45,472 bases of DNA from JASMHC01 sp964476515 (GTDB lineage: Bacteria > Pseudomonadota > Alphaproteobacteria > Rhodobacterales > Rhodobacteraceae), in the NCBI GenBank assembly GCA_964476515.1, contig CAYZAY010000009.1:1-45472 (forward strand), read 5' to 3'. Position numbers and translations under genes: made by a program. The notes under the pieces are model-generated. The model was given only the letters and a program-made list of their open reading frames with translations, ran no database searches and was not told the origin of the DNA. This document shows, piece after piece, positions 32,836-42,124 of this stretch (position 1 is its first letter; every line of letters starts with the position of its first letter).

Positions 32836-34974
32836 ATGATTAAAACAATCGCCGACGCGCTATCCGAGCGCGGATATGAAACCCTGACCGATGTCCAGCA
32901 AGAGGTGTCAAAACCCGAGCTTCAAGACGCCGACCTTCTGGTCTCGGCGCAAACCGGATCGGGTAAAACGGTTGGATTTGGTCTGGCGATTGCCAACTCG
33001 CTTTTGGGCGAAGAAGAACACTTTGGACGTGCTGCAGAACCTCTGGCACTGGTGATTGCACCGACCCGTGAATTGGCGATGCAGGTCAAAAGCGAACTGG
33101 GGTGGCTTTATGCCAAAGCCGGAGTCCGCATGGCATCTTGTGTAGGTGGCATGGACGCGCGCGACGAACGCCGCACACTAGAGCGAGGCGCACATATCGT
33201 TGTTGGTACGCCGGGCCGTCTGCGGGATCACATCACCAAAGGCGCTTTGGTGCTGGATGATATTCACGCCGTTGTTCTGGACGAAGCTGACGAAATGCTC
33301 GACATGGGATTCCGTGAAGACCTTGAATTCATGCTGGACGAAGCCCCCGAGGAACGCCGCACGCTGATGTTCTCGGCTACAGTGCCAGCACAGATCGCCA
33401 AGATGGCGAAGCAGTTCCAAAAAGACGCTGTGCGAGTGTCGACAGTTTCCGCCGGAAACCAGCACGCCGACATTTCTTACCAAGCGATGACCGTTCACCA
33501 CAACGAAGTTGAAAACGCGATCATCAACCTGCTGCGTTTTCACGACGCTGACACCTCTATCGTTTTTGCAAACACTCGTGCCTCGGTCGCACGTCTGATG
33601 TCACGCTTTTCAAACCGTGGTTTCCGCGTTGTTAGCCTGTCGGGTGAACTTAGCCAGTCCGAGCGCACACACGCGCTACAAGCGATGCGCGACGGACGCG
33701 CAAATGTTTGTGTGGCCACAGACGTTGCGGCGCGTGGTATCGACCTACCGAACCTCGATTTGGTGATCCACGCGGAATTGCCTCAGGGTAGCGAAGCTTT
33801 GTTGCACCGTTCAGGCCGGACAGGTCGCGCGGGTCGCAAAGGGATATCCGCCCTGATAGCCACACCAAAAACCGTTAAGAAAGCCCAGCGTCTGTTGGGC
33901 TGGGCCAAGCTAAAGGCCGAATGGGTCGCCCCGCCGTCTGCCGAAGCAATTCGCCAGAAAGATCAGGAACGCTTGCTGGAAGACCCTGTTTGGCAGGAAG
34001 AATTGTCGGCAGAGCAAACGACCTTTGCCGAAACGCTTCTGGCGCAACACAGCCCCGAGAAAATCGCGGCAGCTTACCTGCGTCTCTATCAATCGCGTCA
34101 ATCCGCACCCGAGGATCTTTCGCCCCCCGACGCCAAGCCCGAACGTAAAGACCACAAAGAATTCGGTCCAAGCACTTGGTTCTCGGTTTCTGTTGGCCGC
34201 AAAAATCAGGCCGAGCCGCGTTGGCTGCTGCCAATGATCCTGCGCGCTGGGAACCTAGACAAACAAGCCATCGGCGCGATCCGCGTTCAAGACTCTGAAT
34301 CCTTTATCGAGATCGCTGACACCTCGGTTGATCGGATGATGACGTTCCTTGATCAGGGCGGAGAGCTGGAAGAAGGCATTCGCATGGTCAAACTGGATTC
34401 GGCCCCGAACCTGCCGTCGGGTCCGCGTCTTTCGGGTCCACGGTCTTCTGGCCCACGCCCTCCACGCCGTGATGACGACAAACCACGTGGCAAGCGTGTT
34501 TGGGACGACAAAAAGCCCAGTAAACCGCGCCGTGAAGATGATGGTCACAAAGCCAAGAAGTTTCAGGACAGCGGCAAAGTAAAGCCACGGCCTCAGGAAG
34601 ATTCCGACGACAAGCCAAAGAAACCCCGTCACAAAAAAGAGGGTGGATTCGGAGACAAGCCGAACCGTCGGAACGACGGCGACAAGCCTTTCCGTAAAAA
34701 CGATGGCGACAAGCCGTTTCGCAAACCTGATGGGGCCAAGCCGCATCGCAAAGGCGACAGCGACAAGAAGCCTTTCCGCAAAAACGATGGCGATAAGCCG
34801 TTTCGCAAATCGGACAAACCTGATGGGGGCAAGCCTTTCCGCAAGTCCGAAGACAAGCCAAAGGGTAAACCCGGCGCAGCGTCAGCCAGCAAGTCGTTCC
34901 GCAAACCAGGTGGAAAAGGCAAGCCAGGTAAGAAAACCTTTGGCGGCAATGACGTGCCGCGCAAACGGAAATAG
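32836..34974 (+). CDS. DEAD-box RNA helicase with DbpA-like RNA-binding domain and basic repeat tail
   Basis: A 712-residue ATP-dependent RNA helicase. Motif I AQTGSGKT (38-45), Ia PTREL, motif II DEAD (149-152), motif III SAT (180-182), motif VI HRSGRTGR (323-330). Residues about 447-512 (WFSVSVGRKNQAEPRWLLPM and on) resemble the DbpA/CsdA RNA-binding domain. From about 515 the tail is disordered, Lys/Arg/Asp-rich, and contains near-repeats of DGDKPFRK; DNA at about 34674-34850 shows matching tandem repetition. Roles in ribosome assembly or cold growth are likely by family. The Shine-Dalgarno before ATG 32836 is weak. The gene is followed 3 bp later by a palindromic repeat element. Confidence 0.92.
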   Translation: MIKTIADALSERGYETLTDVQQEVSKPELQDADLLVSAQTGSGKTVGFGLAIANSLLGEEEHFGRAAEPLALVIAPTRELAMQVKSELGWLYAKAGVRMASCVGGMDARDERRTLERGAHIVVGTPGRLRDHITKGALVLDDIHAVVLDEADEMLDMGFREDLEFMLDEAPEERRTLMFSATVPAQIAKMAKQFQKDAVRVSTVSAGNQHADISYQAMTVHHNEVENAIINLLRFHDADTSIVFANTRASVARLMSRFSNRGFRVVSLSGELSQSERTHALQAMRDGRANVCVATDVAARGIDLPNLDLVIHAELPQGSEALLHRSGRTGRAGRKGISALIATPKTVKKAQRLLGWAKLKAEWVAPPSAEAIRQKDQERLLEDPVWQEELSAEQTTFAETLLAQHSPEKIAAAYLRLYQSRQSAPEDLSPPDAKPERKDHKEFGPSTWFSVSVGRKNQAEPRWLLPMILRAGNLDKQAIGAIRVQDSESFIEIADTSVDRMMTFLDQGGELEEGIRMVKLDSAPNLPSGPRLSGPRSSGPRPPRRDDDKPRGKRVWDDKKPSKPRREDDGHKAKKFQDSGKVKPRPQEDSDDKPKKPRHKKEGGFGDKPNRRNDGDKPFRKNDGDKPFRKPDGAKPHRKGDSDKKPFRKNDGDKPFRKSDKPDGGKPFRKSEDKPKGKPGAASASKSFRKPGGKGKPGKKTFGGNDVPRKRK

Positions 34975-34977
34975 CAT

Positions 34978-35054
34978 TGTCATCCCCGCGAAAGCGGGGA
35001 CCGACCTCCTAGTCACATCTACCTAGCCAGATCCCTGCTTTCGCAGGGATGACA
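34978..35054. repeat. Palindromic interspersed element, kind B, copy 1
   Basis: A 77-bp element bounded by TGTCATCCC (34978-34986) and GGGATGACA (35046-35054). It contains two local hairpins, CCCCGC-gaaa-GCGGGG (34984-34999) and CCCTGC-tttc-GCAGGG (35033-35048). It fills the gap between the convergent helicase and ispG genes. The first 26 bases are identical to those of the second copy at 45122. Confidence 0.9.
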
Positions 35055-35057
35055 CCA

Positions 35058-36173
35058 TCAGTCAGTGGTAGCCGCTTCAATCTCGGCGGCTTTTGTCTCA
35101 ACCTGTTCGACAATATGCTCGACCATGTTTTCATTCGACATCTTGTGGCTTTGCTTCCCGCCAAGATAAACCATCCCCGACCCTGCCCCGCCGCCGGTCC
35201 AGCCAACATCGGTCATCAGGGCTTCACCGGGGCCATTCACTACACAACCAATGACCGACAGGCTCATCGGGGTCTTGATGTGTTCTAGCCGTTTTTCCAG
35301 CGCTTCAACAGTTCTGATCACGTCAAATCCCTGACGGGCACAGCTTGGGCATGAAATGATATTCACCCCACGGTGACGCAGACCTAGCGACTTCAAAATC
35401 TCGTAGCCGACTTTCACTTCTTCAACCGGATCAGCCGACAAAGACACACGGATCGTGTCGCCGATCCCCATCCACAGAAGATTGCCAAGGCCAATCGCCG
35501 ATTTGATCGTGCCTGATGTCAGACCACCCGCTTCGGTGATTCCAAGATGGATCGGCGCGTCTGTTGCTTCGGCCAGTCCTTGGTATGCTGCAGCCGACAG
35601 GAACACATCCGACGCTTTCACGCTGATCTTGTATTCTTGAAAATCATTGTCTTCGAGAATGCGGATATGCTCTAGCCCGCTTTCAATCATCGCTTCAGGG
35701 CAAGGTTCCCCGTATTTCTCAAGCAGGTGTTTTTCCAGAGAGCCAGCATTAACCCCGATACGGATTGAACAGCCGTTGTCTTTGGCGGATTGAATAACCT
35801 CTTTCACGCGGGTTTCGTTGCCGATGTTGCCTGGGTTGATGCGCAAACAGGCCGCCCCAGCCTCGGCGCTTTCAATACCGCGTTTGTAGTGGAAATGGAT
35901 GTCCGCCACGATTGGCACGGGGCTTTCGCGCACGATTTCTTTTAGCGCTTTCGAGCTGGCCTCGTCCGGCACAGACACCCGCACAATGTCGGCGCCCGCT
36001 TCGGCAGCCGCCTGAACCTGAGCCACCGTCGCGGCAACATCGGACGTGATTGTATTCGTCATAGTCTGAACGCTGATCGGGCTATCTCCGCCGACAGGCA
36101 CATTCCCCACATGGATCAAACGGGATTTGCGGCGTTCAATATTGCGCCACGGGCGTACAGCATTCAAAGACAT
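35058..36173 (-). CDS. ispG: (E)-4-hydroxy-3-methylbut-2-enyl-diphosphate synthase (flavodoxin type)
   Basis: IspG (GcpE) is a [4Fe-4S] enzyme of the MEP isoprenoid pathway that converts MEcPP to HMBPP. The 371-residue product has the N-terminal TIM barrel (HVGNVPVGGDSPISVQTMT, VADIHFHYKRGI, RINPGNIG) and the cluster ligands Cys275, Cys278 (SCPSCARQGFD) and Cys310 with Glu317 (GCVVNGPGEA). Length is typical. The kind-B repeat ends 3 bp from its stop codon. The RodZ-like gene lies 71 bp upstream on the same strand. Confidence 0.96.
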   Translation of the reverse strand: MSLNAVRPWRNIERRKSRLIHVGNVPVGGDSPISVQTMTNTITSDVAATVAQVQAAAEAGADIVRVSVPDEASSKALKEIVRESPVPIVADIHFHYKRGIESAEAGAACLRINPGNIGNETRVKEVIQSAKDNGCSIRIGVNAGSLEKHLLEKYGEPCPEAMIESGLEHIRILEDNDFQEYKISVKASDVFLSAAAYQGLAEATDAPIHLGITEAGGLTSGTIKSAIGLGNLLWMGIGDTIRVSLSADPVEEVKVGYEILKSLGLRHRGVNIISCPSCARQGFDVIRTVEALEKRLEHIKTPMSLSVIGCVVNGPGEALMTDVGWTGGGAGSGMVYLGGKQSHKMSNENMVEHIVEQVETKAAEIEAATTD

Positions 36174-36244
36174 GGGACCTCAACGACATTCTACTGCAGC
36201 CTACATAATCATGGCAGCCTGAACCGGCAATGAAGATAAAGAGG

Positions 36245-37453
36245 TTATTCAGCCGCAGCGAAATACCGGTCAAGATCGGCGTCGTTTCCTGGAACCGCAG
36301 TTGGATAAGCCTCAGACAGGTTGTCAGCACTTAGGGCAACGTTTTTAGCAACCCCACCGGCACCACCTGCAGGGCCAAAAACTTCACCGTTAACTTTGAA
36401 ATACACCGAACCGGAATTGCCAGCCCGCAATGTCAGGGCATCTTCAAGCGGCGGCAGAACATATTCTTCGCCAGCTTGCAGGATCTTTTCAAAGATCACC
36501 GTCTGGTCAGAGGCGCGAACACGGACCCAAGCCGGTTGAACCGCAAGGATCGCGATCTCTGGTGCTGGGTCTTCAACCACGATCGGATCAACGGTATCTT
36601 CTACCGCTTCCGCCGTTTCGGTTGTGTCTTCGATGATCGGAACGACAAGATCGTCAATTCCGGCCAACCCGTCATCAATCTCGGGCGGGGCGAATGATCC
36701 AAGCTGGGACGGATCAAGCGTTGAAATCGGGGCGTCGCGGGCAACGATGATCGGAACATCCAGCGCCTGAGGGCGATAGAGACGATCAAAGGCTTCTACC
36801 GTGGGGGCGGTAAAGCTGATGTCGGAACTCTCGGTCGATGCGGTACTGCCAACGCCAAGCGTGGACGTAATTTCGGGCGCTTGTTCGACAGGGGTGACCG
36901 AAACTTTTTGAATTTCGTTCAACACCGTCCAAGCGCCATAGGCGATCAACGCGATAACGGCCAAAAGGATCGCTGACGACCCGATTGCCTGTGGGGCAAT
37001 ACCAGTTAGCGCACCACCACCTTGGGGGATAAAGGGCGTTCTGGCGCGGTCAAACAGATCGTCCGTCTTTTTCTTGGACGGGCGGGACATACGCGATTTG
37101 CGCTCTTTCTGTTTGGTGCTCGTCTCGCTGGTCAGACCACGGGACACCGCAAAATCGCTTTCGGCGCAGAAGCGTTCATAGGCGTCTTCGGGGTCCATTT
37201 TCAGATAGCGGGCGTAAGAGCGGACATAGCCGGCAATAAAGCCGGGTGTTTCGAATACCGAAGCATCACAATTTTCGATGGCAGAGATGTAACTGGCTTT
37301 GATCCGCAGTTCGCGCTGCACGTCCAAAAGCGATTTTCCAAGGGTGGCGCGTTCACCGCGCATGGTGTCCCCGAGTCTTACCTCGAAGTCGTCAAACCCT
37401 TTGGGTTCAACTTCAGCCTGCGCTTCGTTGCGCTTTGGCTTGCGTCGCACCAT
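36245..37453 (-). CDS. rodZ: RodZ-like cytoskeletal protein (HTH, TM helix, DUF4115)
   Basis: A 402-residue single-pass membrane protein: N-terminal HTH of the RodZ/HTH_25 type (about 28-95; GKSLLDVQRELRIKASYISA and FETPGFIAGYVRSYARYL), basic stretch (about 117-132), transmembrane helix about 157-179, a Pro/acidic linker, and a C-terminal DUF4115 beta domain (about 305-375; PAWVRVRASDQTVIFEK). RodZ links MreB to the wall-elongation machinery. Start chosen at ATG 37453; GTG 37456 immediately before it is also possible, both served by AAAGGG. A palindrome TGAAAC-AAAT-GTTTCA lies at 37570-37585 between this gene and hemA. Confidence 0.87.
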   Translation of the reverse strand: MVRRKPKRNEAQAEVEPKGFDDFEVRLGDTMRGERATLGKSLLDVQRELRIKASYISAIENCDASVFETPGFIAGYVRSYARYLKMDPEDAYERFCAESDFAVSRGLTSETSTKQKERKSRMSRPSKKKTDDLFDRARTPFIPQGGGALTGIAPQAIGSSAILLAVIALIAYGAWTVLNEIQKVSVTPVEQAPEITSTLGVGSTASTESSDISFTAPTVEAFDRLYRPQALDVPIIVARDAPISTLDPSQLGSFAPPEIDDGLAGIDDLVVPIIEDTTETAEAVEDTVDPIVVEDPAPEIAILAVQPAWVRVRASDQTVIFEKILQAGEEYVLPPLEDALTLRAGNSGSVYFKVNGEVFGPAGGAGGVAKNVALSADNLSEAYPTAVPGNDADLDRYFAAAE

Positions 37454-37597
37454 CACGACTGCCCTTTCAGCCTGTCCACCAATCCCCAGAAAGATGCCTC
37501 AGAGAAAAAGGGCCGTCCCATGGCCATGATTCGCGATTCCACATCTTCAATGCGGGAGTTTTACCACATTGAAACAAATGTTTCAGGGGGCAAATGC

Positions 37598-38821
37598 TTA
37601 GCCAGTCAATTCGGCGCGATTTAGCGCACAATGCGACCACAGATCGTCCATTGCATGAACCAGCGCGTCAATCTCTTTCGGGCCGTGTACCGGAGACGGC
37701 GTGAAGCGCAAACGCTCAGTGCCGCGGGGGACGGTTGGGAAGTTGATTGGCTGGACGTAAATGCCGTACTGATCCAACAGCAAATCCGATAGATTCTTGG
37801 TGTGGACAGGGTCGCCCACGATCACCGGAACGATGTGGCTACCATGATCAATAATCGGCAGGCCGAGACCTTTCAAACGCAGTTTGAGAATCTTAGCCTG
37901 CTCTTGATGCCGGTCACGAATGCTTTGGTCTTGCTTGAGATGGACAACCGAAGCTGCTGCACCCGCTGCCACTGCAGGGGAAAGCGATGTCGTAAAGATA
38001 AAGCCCGGTGCGTAAGACCTTATCGCATCACACATTTTTTCAGATGCAGCTATGTAGCCACCCATGACGCCATAAGCTTTGGCAAGTGTGCCATTGATAA
38101 TGTCGAGACGGTGCATCAGACGGTCACGTTCAGCAACACCACCGCCGCGCGGGCCATACATGCCGACGGCGTGAACCTCATCCACATAGGTCAATGCGTT
38201 GAATTCATCTGCAATATCGCAGAGCGCTTCAATCGGGCCGAAATCACCGTCCATCGAATAAACCGATTCAAACGCGATAAGCTTTGGCGCGTCGGGATCG
38301 TCGGCCTCTAGCAATTCACGCAGATGATCCAGATCGTTGTGACGGAATATACGTTTTGCGCCCCCATTGCGGCGCACGCCTTGGATCATCGACGCGTGGT
38401 TCAATTCGTCGGAATAGATGATCAGACCGGGGAACAGTTTTGGCAGGGTCGAAAGGGTCGCGTCGTTGGCGATATAGGCGCTGGTGAACAAAAGCGCGGC
38501 TTCTTTACCGTGCAGGTCTGACAGTTCAGCCTCAAGACGTTTGTGGTAAACCGTGGTGCCCGAGATGTTGCGCGTACCGCCCGAGCCTGCGCCGGTGGCG
38601 TCAATGGCTTCGTGCATAGCTGCCAGAACAACCGGATGCTGGCCCATGCCAAGATAGTCGTTACCACACCAAACAGTGATATCTTGCTTGCTGCCATCAG
38701 GACGCGTCCACTCTGCATGAGGGAACTGGCCTTTACGACGCTCAATGTCGATGAATGTCCGGTAGCGACCTTCTTCATGAAGGGCGTTTAGGGCGTTATC
38801 GAGTTTGGCCGTATAGTCCAC
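37598..38821 (-). CDS. hemA: 5-aminolevulinate synthase
   Basis: ALAS condenses glycine and succinyl-CoA into 5-aminolevulinate, the first step of haem and bacteriochlorophyll synthesis in alphaproteobacteria. The 407-residue PLP enzyme has WCGNDYLGMGQHP, GAGSGGTRNISG, TYVDEVHAVGMYG (Asp214, His217) and PLP-binding Lys248 in GTLAKAYGVMGG. Length and motifs are those of Rhodobacter HemA. An FNR-type sequence lies 128 bp upstream (38949-38962), and an inverted repeat GACATAT (38872-38878)/ATATGTC (38895-38901) lies in the same leader; redox control is plausible but unproven. Confidence 0.97.
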   Translation of the reverse strand: MDYTAKLDNALNALHEEGRYRTFIDIERRKGQFPHAEWTRPDGSKQDITVWCGNDYLGMGQHPVVLAAMHEAIDATGAGSGGTRNISGTTVYHKRLEAELSDLHGKEAALLFTSAYIANDATLSTLPKLFPGLIIYSDELNHASMIQGVRRNGGAKRIFRHNDLDHLRELLEADDPDAPKLIAFESVYSMDGDFGPIEALCDIADEFNALTYVDEVHAVGMYGPRGGGVAERDRLMHRLDIINGTLAKAYGVMGGYIAASEKMCDAIRSYAPGFIFTTSLSPAVAAGAAASVVHLKQDQSIRDRHQEQAKILKLRLKGLGLPIIDHGSHIVPVIVGDPVHTKNLSDLLLDQYGIYVQPINFPTVPRGTERLRFTPSPVHGPKEIDALVHAMDDLWSHCALNRAELTG

Positions 38822-38948
38822 GGGCGTCTCCTTTAGTCTTGTTTCGCAGGCAATTTCACGTCCCGCGTCAGGACATATTACGTTTTATGAAGATATATGT
38901 CACGCATTGCTTTTGGGCGAGGTTACAAATTGACGCGATCTATAAGCG

Positions 38949-38962
38949 TTGATTTCGATCAT
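38949..38962. promoter_or_regulatory. FNR/FnrL-like box between hemA and the M20 hydrolase gene
   Basis: TTGAT-TTCG-ATCAT differs from the FNR consensus TTGAT-N4-ATCAA at one position. It lies 128 bp from the hemA start and 65 bp from the divergent M20 gene. FnrL control of hemA is known in Rhodobacter; here it is inference from the motif. Confidence 0.5.
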
Positions 38963-39026
38963 TCCAACTCTGGACAGTAGAAAAAGGGGTGCTACGGTCT
39001 GCAAAATCTCAGATTTGGAGCCACAA

Positions 39027-40403
39027 ATGTCCGTCGATTCCGTCCTAACCCGCATTGATAACGACCTTCCAAACGCAATCGAGCGTTTGAAAGAGCTTTT
39101 GCGAATCCCTTCGATCTCAACCGATCCGGCGTTTGCGGATCATTGTCAGGTCGCAGCGGACTGGTTGGTCGCCGATTTGACTAGCATCGGAATCGACGCC
39201 ACCAAGCGCCAGACCACCGGTCATCCCATGGTGGTTGGTCATGTAGATGGCGATGGGCCTCATGTTTTGTTCTACGGGCATTACGACGTTCAGCCGGTTG
39301 ACCCGTTAGAGCTTTGGGACAACGACCCGTTTGATCCACAGCTTGAGGACACCCCGAACGGCCAGGTCATTCGCGGTCGCGGGACGTCGGACGACAAGGG
39401 CCAGTTGATGACATTCGTCGAAGCCTGCCGCATGTGGAAAGCCGAACACGGCACCCTGCCCTGCAAGATCACCTTCTTCTTTGAGGGCGAAGAAGAATCC
39501 GGATCGCCGAGCCTGATCCCCTTCATGGAAGACAACGCCGACGAGCTGAAATCGGACGTGGCCCTGATCTGCGATACCGGCCTGTTTGAAAGCAAAACGC
39601 CAGCCATCATCACCCAATTGCGTGGGCTACTGGGCGAAGACTTTACGATCACCGGCCCCGAGAAAGACCTGCATTCCGGCATGTTTGGCGGGCTGGCGAT
39701 GAACCCGATCCGAGTGCTGAACAAGATTCTGGCTGGGCTGCAGGACGACAACGGCGCCATCACCCTGCCCGGCTTTTATGATGACGTGCCCGAGCTTTCC
39801 GACGAAATTCGCAGCCAGTGGCAATCGCTTGGGTTTGATCACGAAACTTTCCTTGGCGATGTGGGACTCAAAGCCCCTGCAGGTGAAATTGACCGCACCC
39901 CCATCGAACAAATCTGGTCGCGCCCGACCTGCGACGTGAACGGTATCTGGGGAGGTTACACTGGGGATGGCTTCAAAACCGTTCTGCCAAGCCAAGCGTC
40001 CGCCAAACTGTCGTTCCGTCTGGTCGGCCAACAGGACCCCGACAAAATCCGCGAAGCATTCCGTGAGTATCTGGAAAGCAACCTGCCCGATGGTTTCACC
40101 GTTGAATACCGCACCGAAAAGGGCGCGCCTGCATCACAAATGTCCACCGATCATCCAGCATTTGAAGCCGCCCGCGGTGCGCTTTCAGACGAATGGGGAC
40201 GGCCAGCAGCCTTTGCAGGTTGCGGCGGTTCAATCCCGATAGCCGGGTATTTCAAAGACATCCTCGGCACGGACGCCATGCTGGTTGGCTTTGGTAAGGA
40301 TGATGACCAGATCCATTCACCCAACGAAAAATACGACGTGGAAAGTTTCCACAAAGGTATCAGATCGTGGGCGCGGATATTGGATGCGATGACAACGGGG
40401 TGA
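39027..40403 (+). CDS. M20 family metallopeptidase/dipeptidase
   Basis: A 458-residue zinc hydrolase of the M20/ArgE/DapE/CPG2 family. Metal ligands His85 and Asp87 (YGHYDVQP), the bridging Asp of GRGTSDDKGQ (122/123), and catalytic Glu with the next metal ligand in EGEEESGS (153-160) are present; a lid/dimer domain occupies about 210-320. Substrate is probably a dipeptide or similar. I use ATG 39027 (MSVDSV), with GGAG 6 nt upstream; a longer frame starts at TTG 38949 inside the FNR-like box and is unlikely. A kind-A palindromic element begins 3 bp after the stop. Confidence 0.92.
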   Translation: MSVDSVLTRIDNDLPNAIERLKELLRIPSISTDPAFADHCQVAADWLVADLTSIGIDATKRQTTGHPMVVGHVDGDGPHVLFYGHYDVQPVDPLELWDNDPFDPQLEDTPNGQVIRGRGTSDDKGQLMTFVEACRMWKAEHGTLPCKITFFFEGEEESGSPSLIPFMEDNADELKSDVALICDTGLFESKTPAIITQLRGLLGEDFTITGPEKDLHSGMFGGLAMNPIRVLNKILAGLQDDNGAITLPGFYDDVPELSDEIRSQWQSLGFDHETFLGDVGLKAPAGEIDRTPIEQIWSRPTCDVNGIWGGYTGDGFKTVLPSQASAKLSFRLVGQQDPDKIREAFREYLESNLPDGFTVEYRTEKGAPASQMSTDHPAFEAARGALSDEWGRPAAFAGCGGSIPIAGYFKDILGTDAMLVGFGKDDDQIHSPNEKYDVESFHKGIRSWARILDAMTTG

Positions 40404-40406
40404 GGC

Positions 40407-40556
40407 GCGCTATCGCCGTCCCGCAGGGTGGCGACATGAGCCTTTGGCATGCCACTTGATGCCTGCCAAACACGTCCACCACTAGAATTTACTGCAACAC
40501 CTGCAAAATCGCCGCCCCATTGGGGCGGGACGGCGATAGCGCGGCGGCCTGTGGCC
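40407..40556. repeat. Long-range palindromic element, kind A, copy 1
   Basis: Arms at 40407-40424 (GCGCTATCGCCGTCCCGC) and 40525-40542 are perfect 18-bp inverted repeats enclosing 100 nt. The enclosed part starts with GGGTGGC and ends with GCAAAATCGCCG and a small hairpin CCGCCCC-att-GGGGCGG (40512-40528). After a 3-nt gap the right arm is followed by GGCC-tgt-GGCC (40546-40556). It fills most of the 263-bp gap between the M20 gene and tRNA-Val. A diverged second copy is at 45300. Confidence 0.85.
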
Positions 40557-40666
40557 TTGATTCCGCGCAATTGGATTCATCAACCCGCGCCGATCAATTT
40601 TCCAAAATTTTCCACCAAACCCCTCTTGCACCCGCCCGAAAGCTTGGCTAAACGGACGCTCACGGC

Positions 40667-40742
<76 letters not shown>

Positions 40743-40862
40743 TTCACCCCCTCCTCCATCAGTTTTTTGCAGTCCCTCGTTTCGCCCTGCACAATCACGC
40801 TGCTTGTCTAATCCGTCAAAGCTGGCAAGGATGCCTGAAAGATGCTGAAACCGAGGGAAAGC

Positions 40863-42007
40863 ATGAGCCTGACAGGAAATTGGTCGTATCCCACCGCCAT
40901 TCGATTTGGCGCGGGGAGGATTGCTGAATTGCCAGATGCCTGTGCGCGATCGGATATCAAAAATCCCCTATTGGTGACAGATCGCGGGTTGGCTGGACTA
41001 CCTATCACCGCGCAAGTTCTTGATATTTTGCAAGCGGCTGGATTGGGGAACGCAGTTTTTGCGGACGTTGACCCAAATCCAAATGACGAAAACCTCTCTG
41101 CCGATGTTGCTGCCTATTTGAACGGCAAGCACGATGGAGTGATCGCTTTTGGCGGCGTTTCAGGATTGGACCTTGGGAAAGCTGTCGCGTTTATGGCTGG
41201 TCAAACCCGCCCAGTCTGGGATTTCGAAGATGTCGATGATTGGTGGACTCGGGCAAATGCCGAAACGATTGCCCCAATAATCGCCGTTCCCACGACTGCT
41301 GGCACCGGTTCTGAAGTTGGTCGCGCAAGCGTCATCACAAATAAGCAGGACAAAGTTAAAAAGATCATCTTTCACCCGAAGTTTCTGCCGAGCACTGTAA
41401 TCTGCGACCCCGAATTAACGATCGGTATGCCCAATTTCATCACGGCAGGCACCGGACTGGATGCGTTCGCCCATTGTGTCGAGGCATTCAGCAGTCCGCA
41501 CTACCACCCGATGTCACAAGGTATCGCCCTTGAAGGCATGCGCTTGGTTAAGGAAAACCTGCCTCGTGCATATGAAATGGCACGGATGTTGACGCCCGTG
41601 CCAATATGATGAGTGCGGCCATGATGGGGGCCACAGCGTTTCAGAAAGGTCTTGGTGCGATCCATGCGATGAGCCACCCCATCGGCGCAGTTTTCAACAC
41701 GCACCACGGCACAACGAATGCGGTTTGTATGCCTGCGGTACTTCGGTTGTACTCCGCCAAGATTTCGGAACGGTTCGATCACGTTGCAGCCTATTTGGGG
41801 ATAACGGGCGGATTTTCTGGGTTTCAAGACTACGTCCAAGATTTGAACGATCAACTTGGCATTCCCAGAAAACTTTCGGCATTGGGCGTATCGGATGATC
41901 AAACCGACACCTTGGTTTCGGCGGCCTTGGCCGACCCGAGTTGCGGCGGCAATCCGGTGACTTTAACGCGCGCGAATTTGACCGAGTTGTTTGATGAGTG
42001 CATTTAG
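40863..42007 (+). pseudogene. Iron-containing alcohol dehydrogenase, frameshifted
   Basis: The gene encodes a group III Fe-ADH-like protein of about 381 residues but is split by one missing base after 41576. The first frame runs from ATG 40863 (after GAGGGAAA) through the metal region (AGTGLDAFAHCVEAFSS) to RAYE, then reads out of frame and stops at 41607-41609. With one base added after GAA (making GAAGAT) it continues as EDGTDVDARANMMSAAMMG, and the C-terminal iron histidines follow (GLGAIHAMSHPIGA, FNTHHGTTNAV) to the stop at 42007. In addition the nucleotide-binding motif is GGVS (97-100) where the family has GGGS. A young pseudogene or a sequence error is possible; if the base is restored the enzyme looks nearly complete. 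Confidence 0.8.
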
Positions 42008-42124
42008 CGATGCCTATCTCTCAGGCTTATTCTTCGTCAAAACCATAAACATCTTCGCACTGATAACCGTTGCCATATCGGGTGCAAAACGCACATTGTG
42101 AATAAAGCGACAGGAGACCTTTAT

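Noticed and set aside
37570..37585. TGAAAC-AAAT-GTTTCA as hemA terminator
   Set aside because: Only 6 bp with A/T-rich arms and no following T run on the hemA strand; an operator for rodZ is equally possible, so no call was made.
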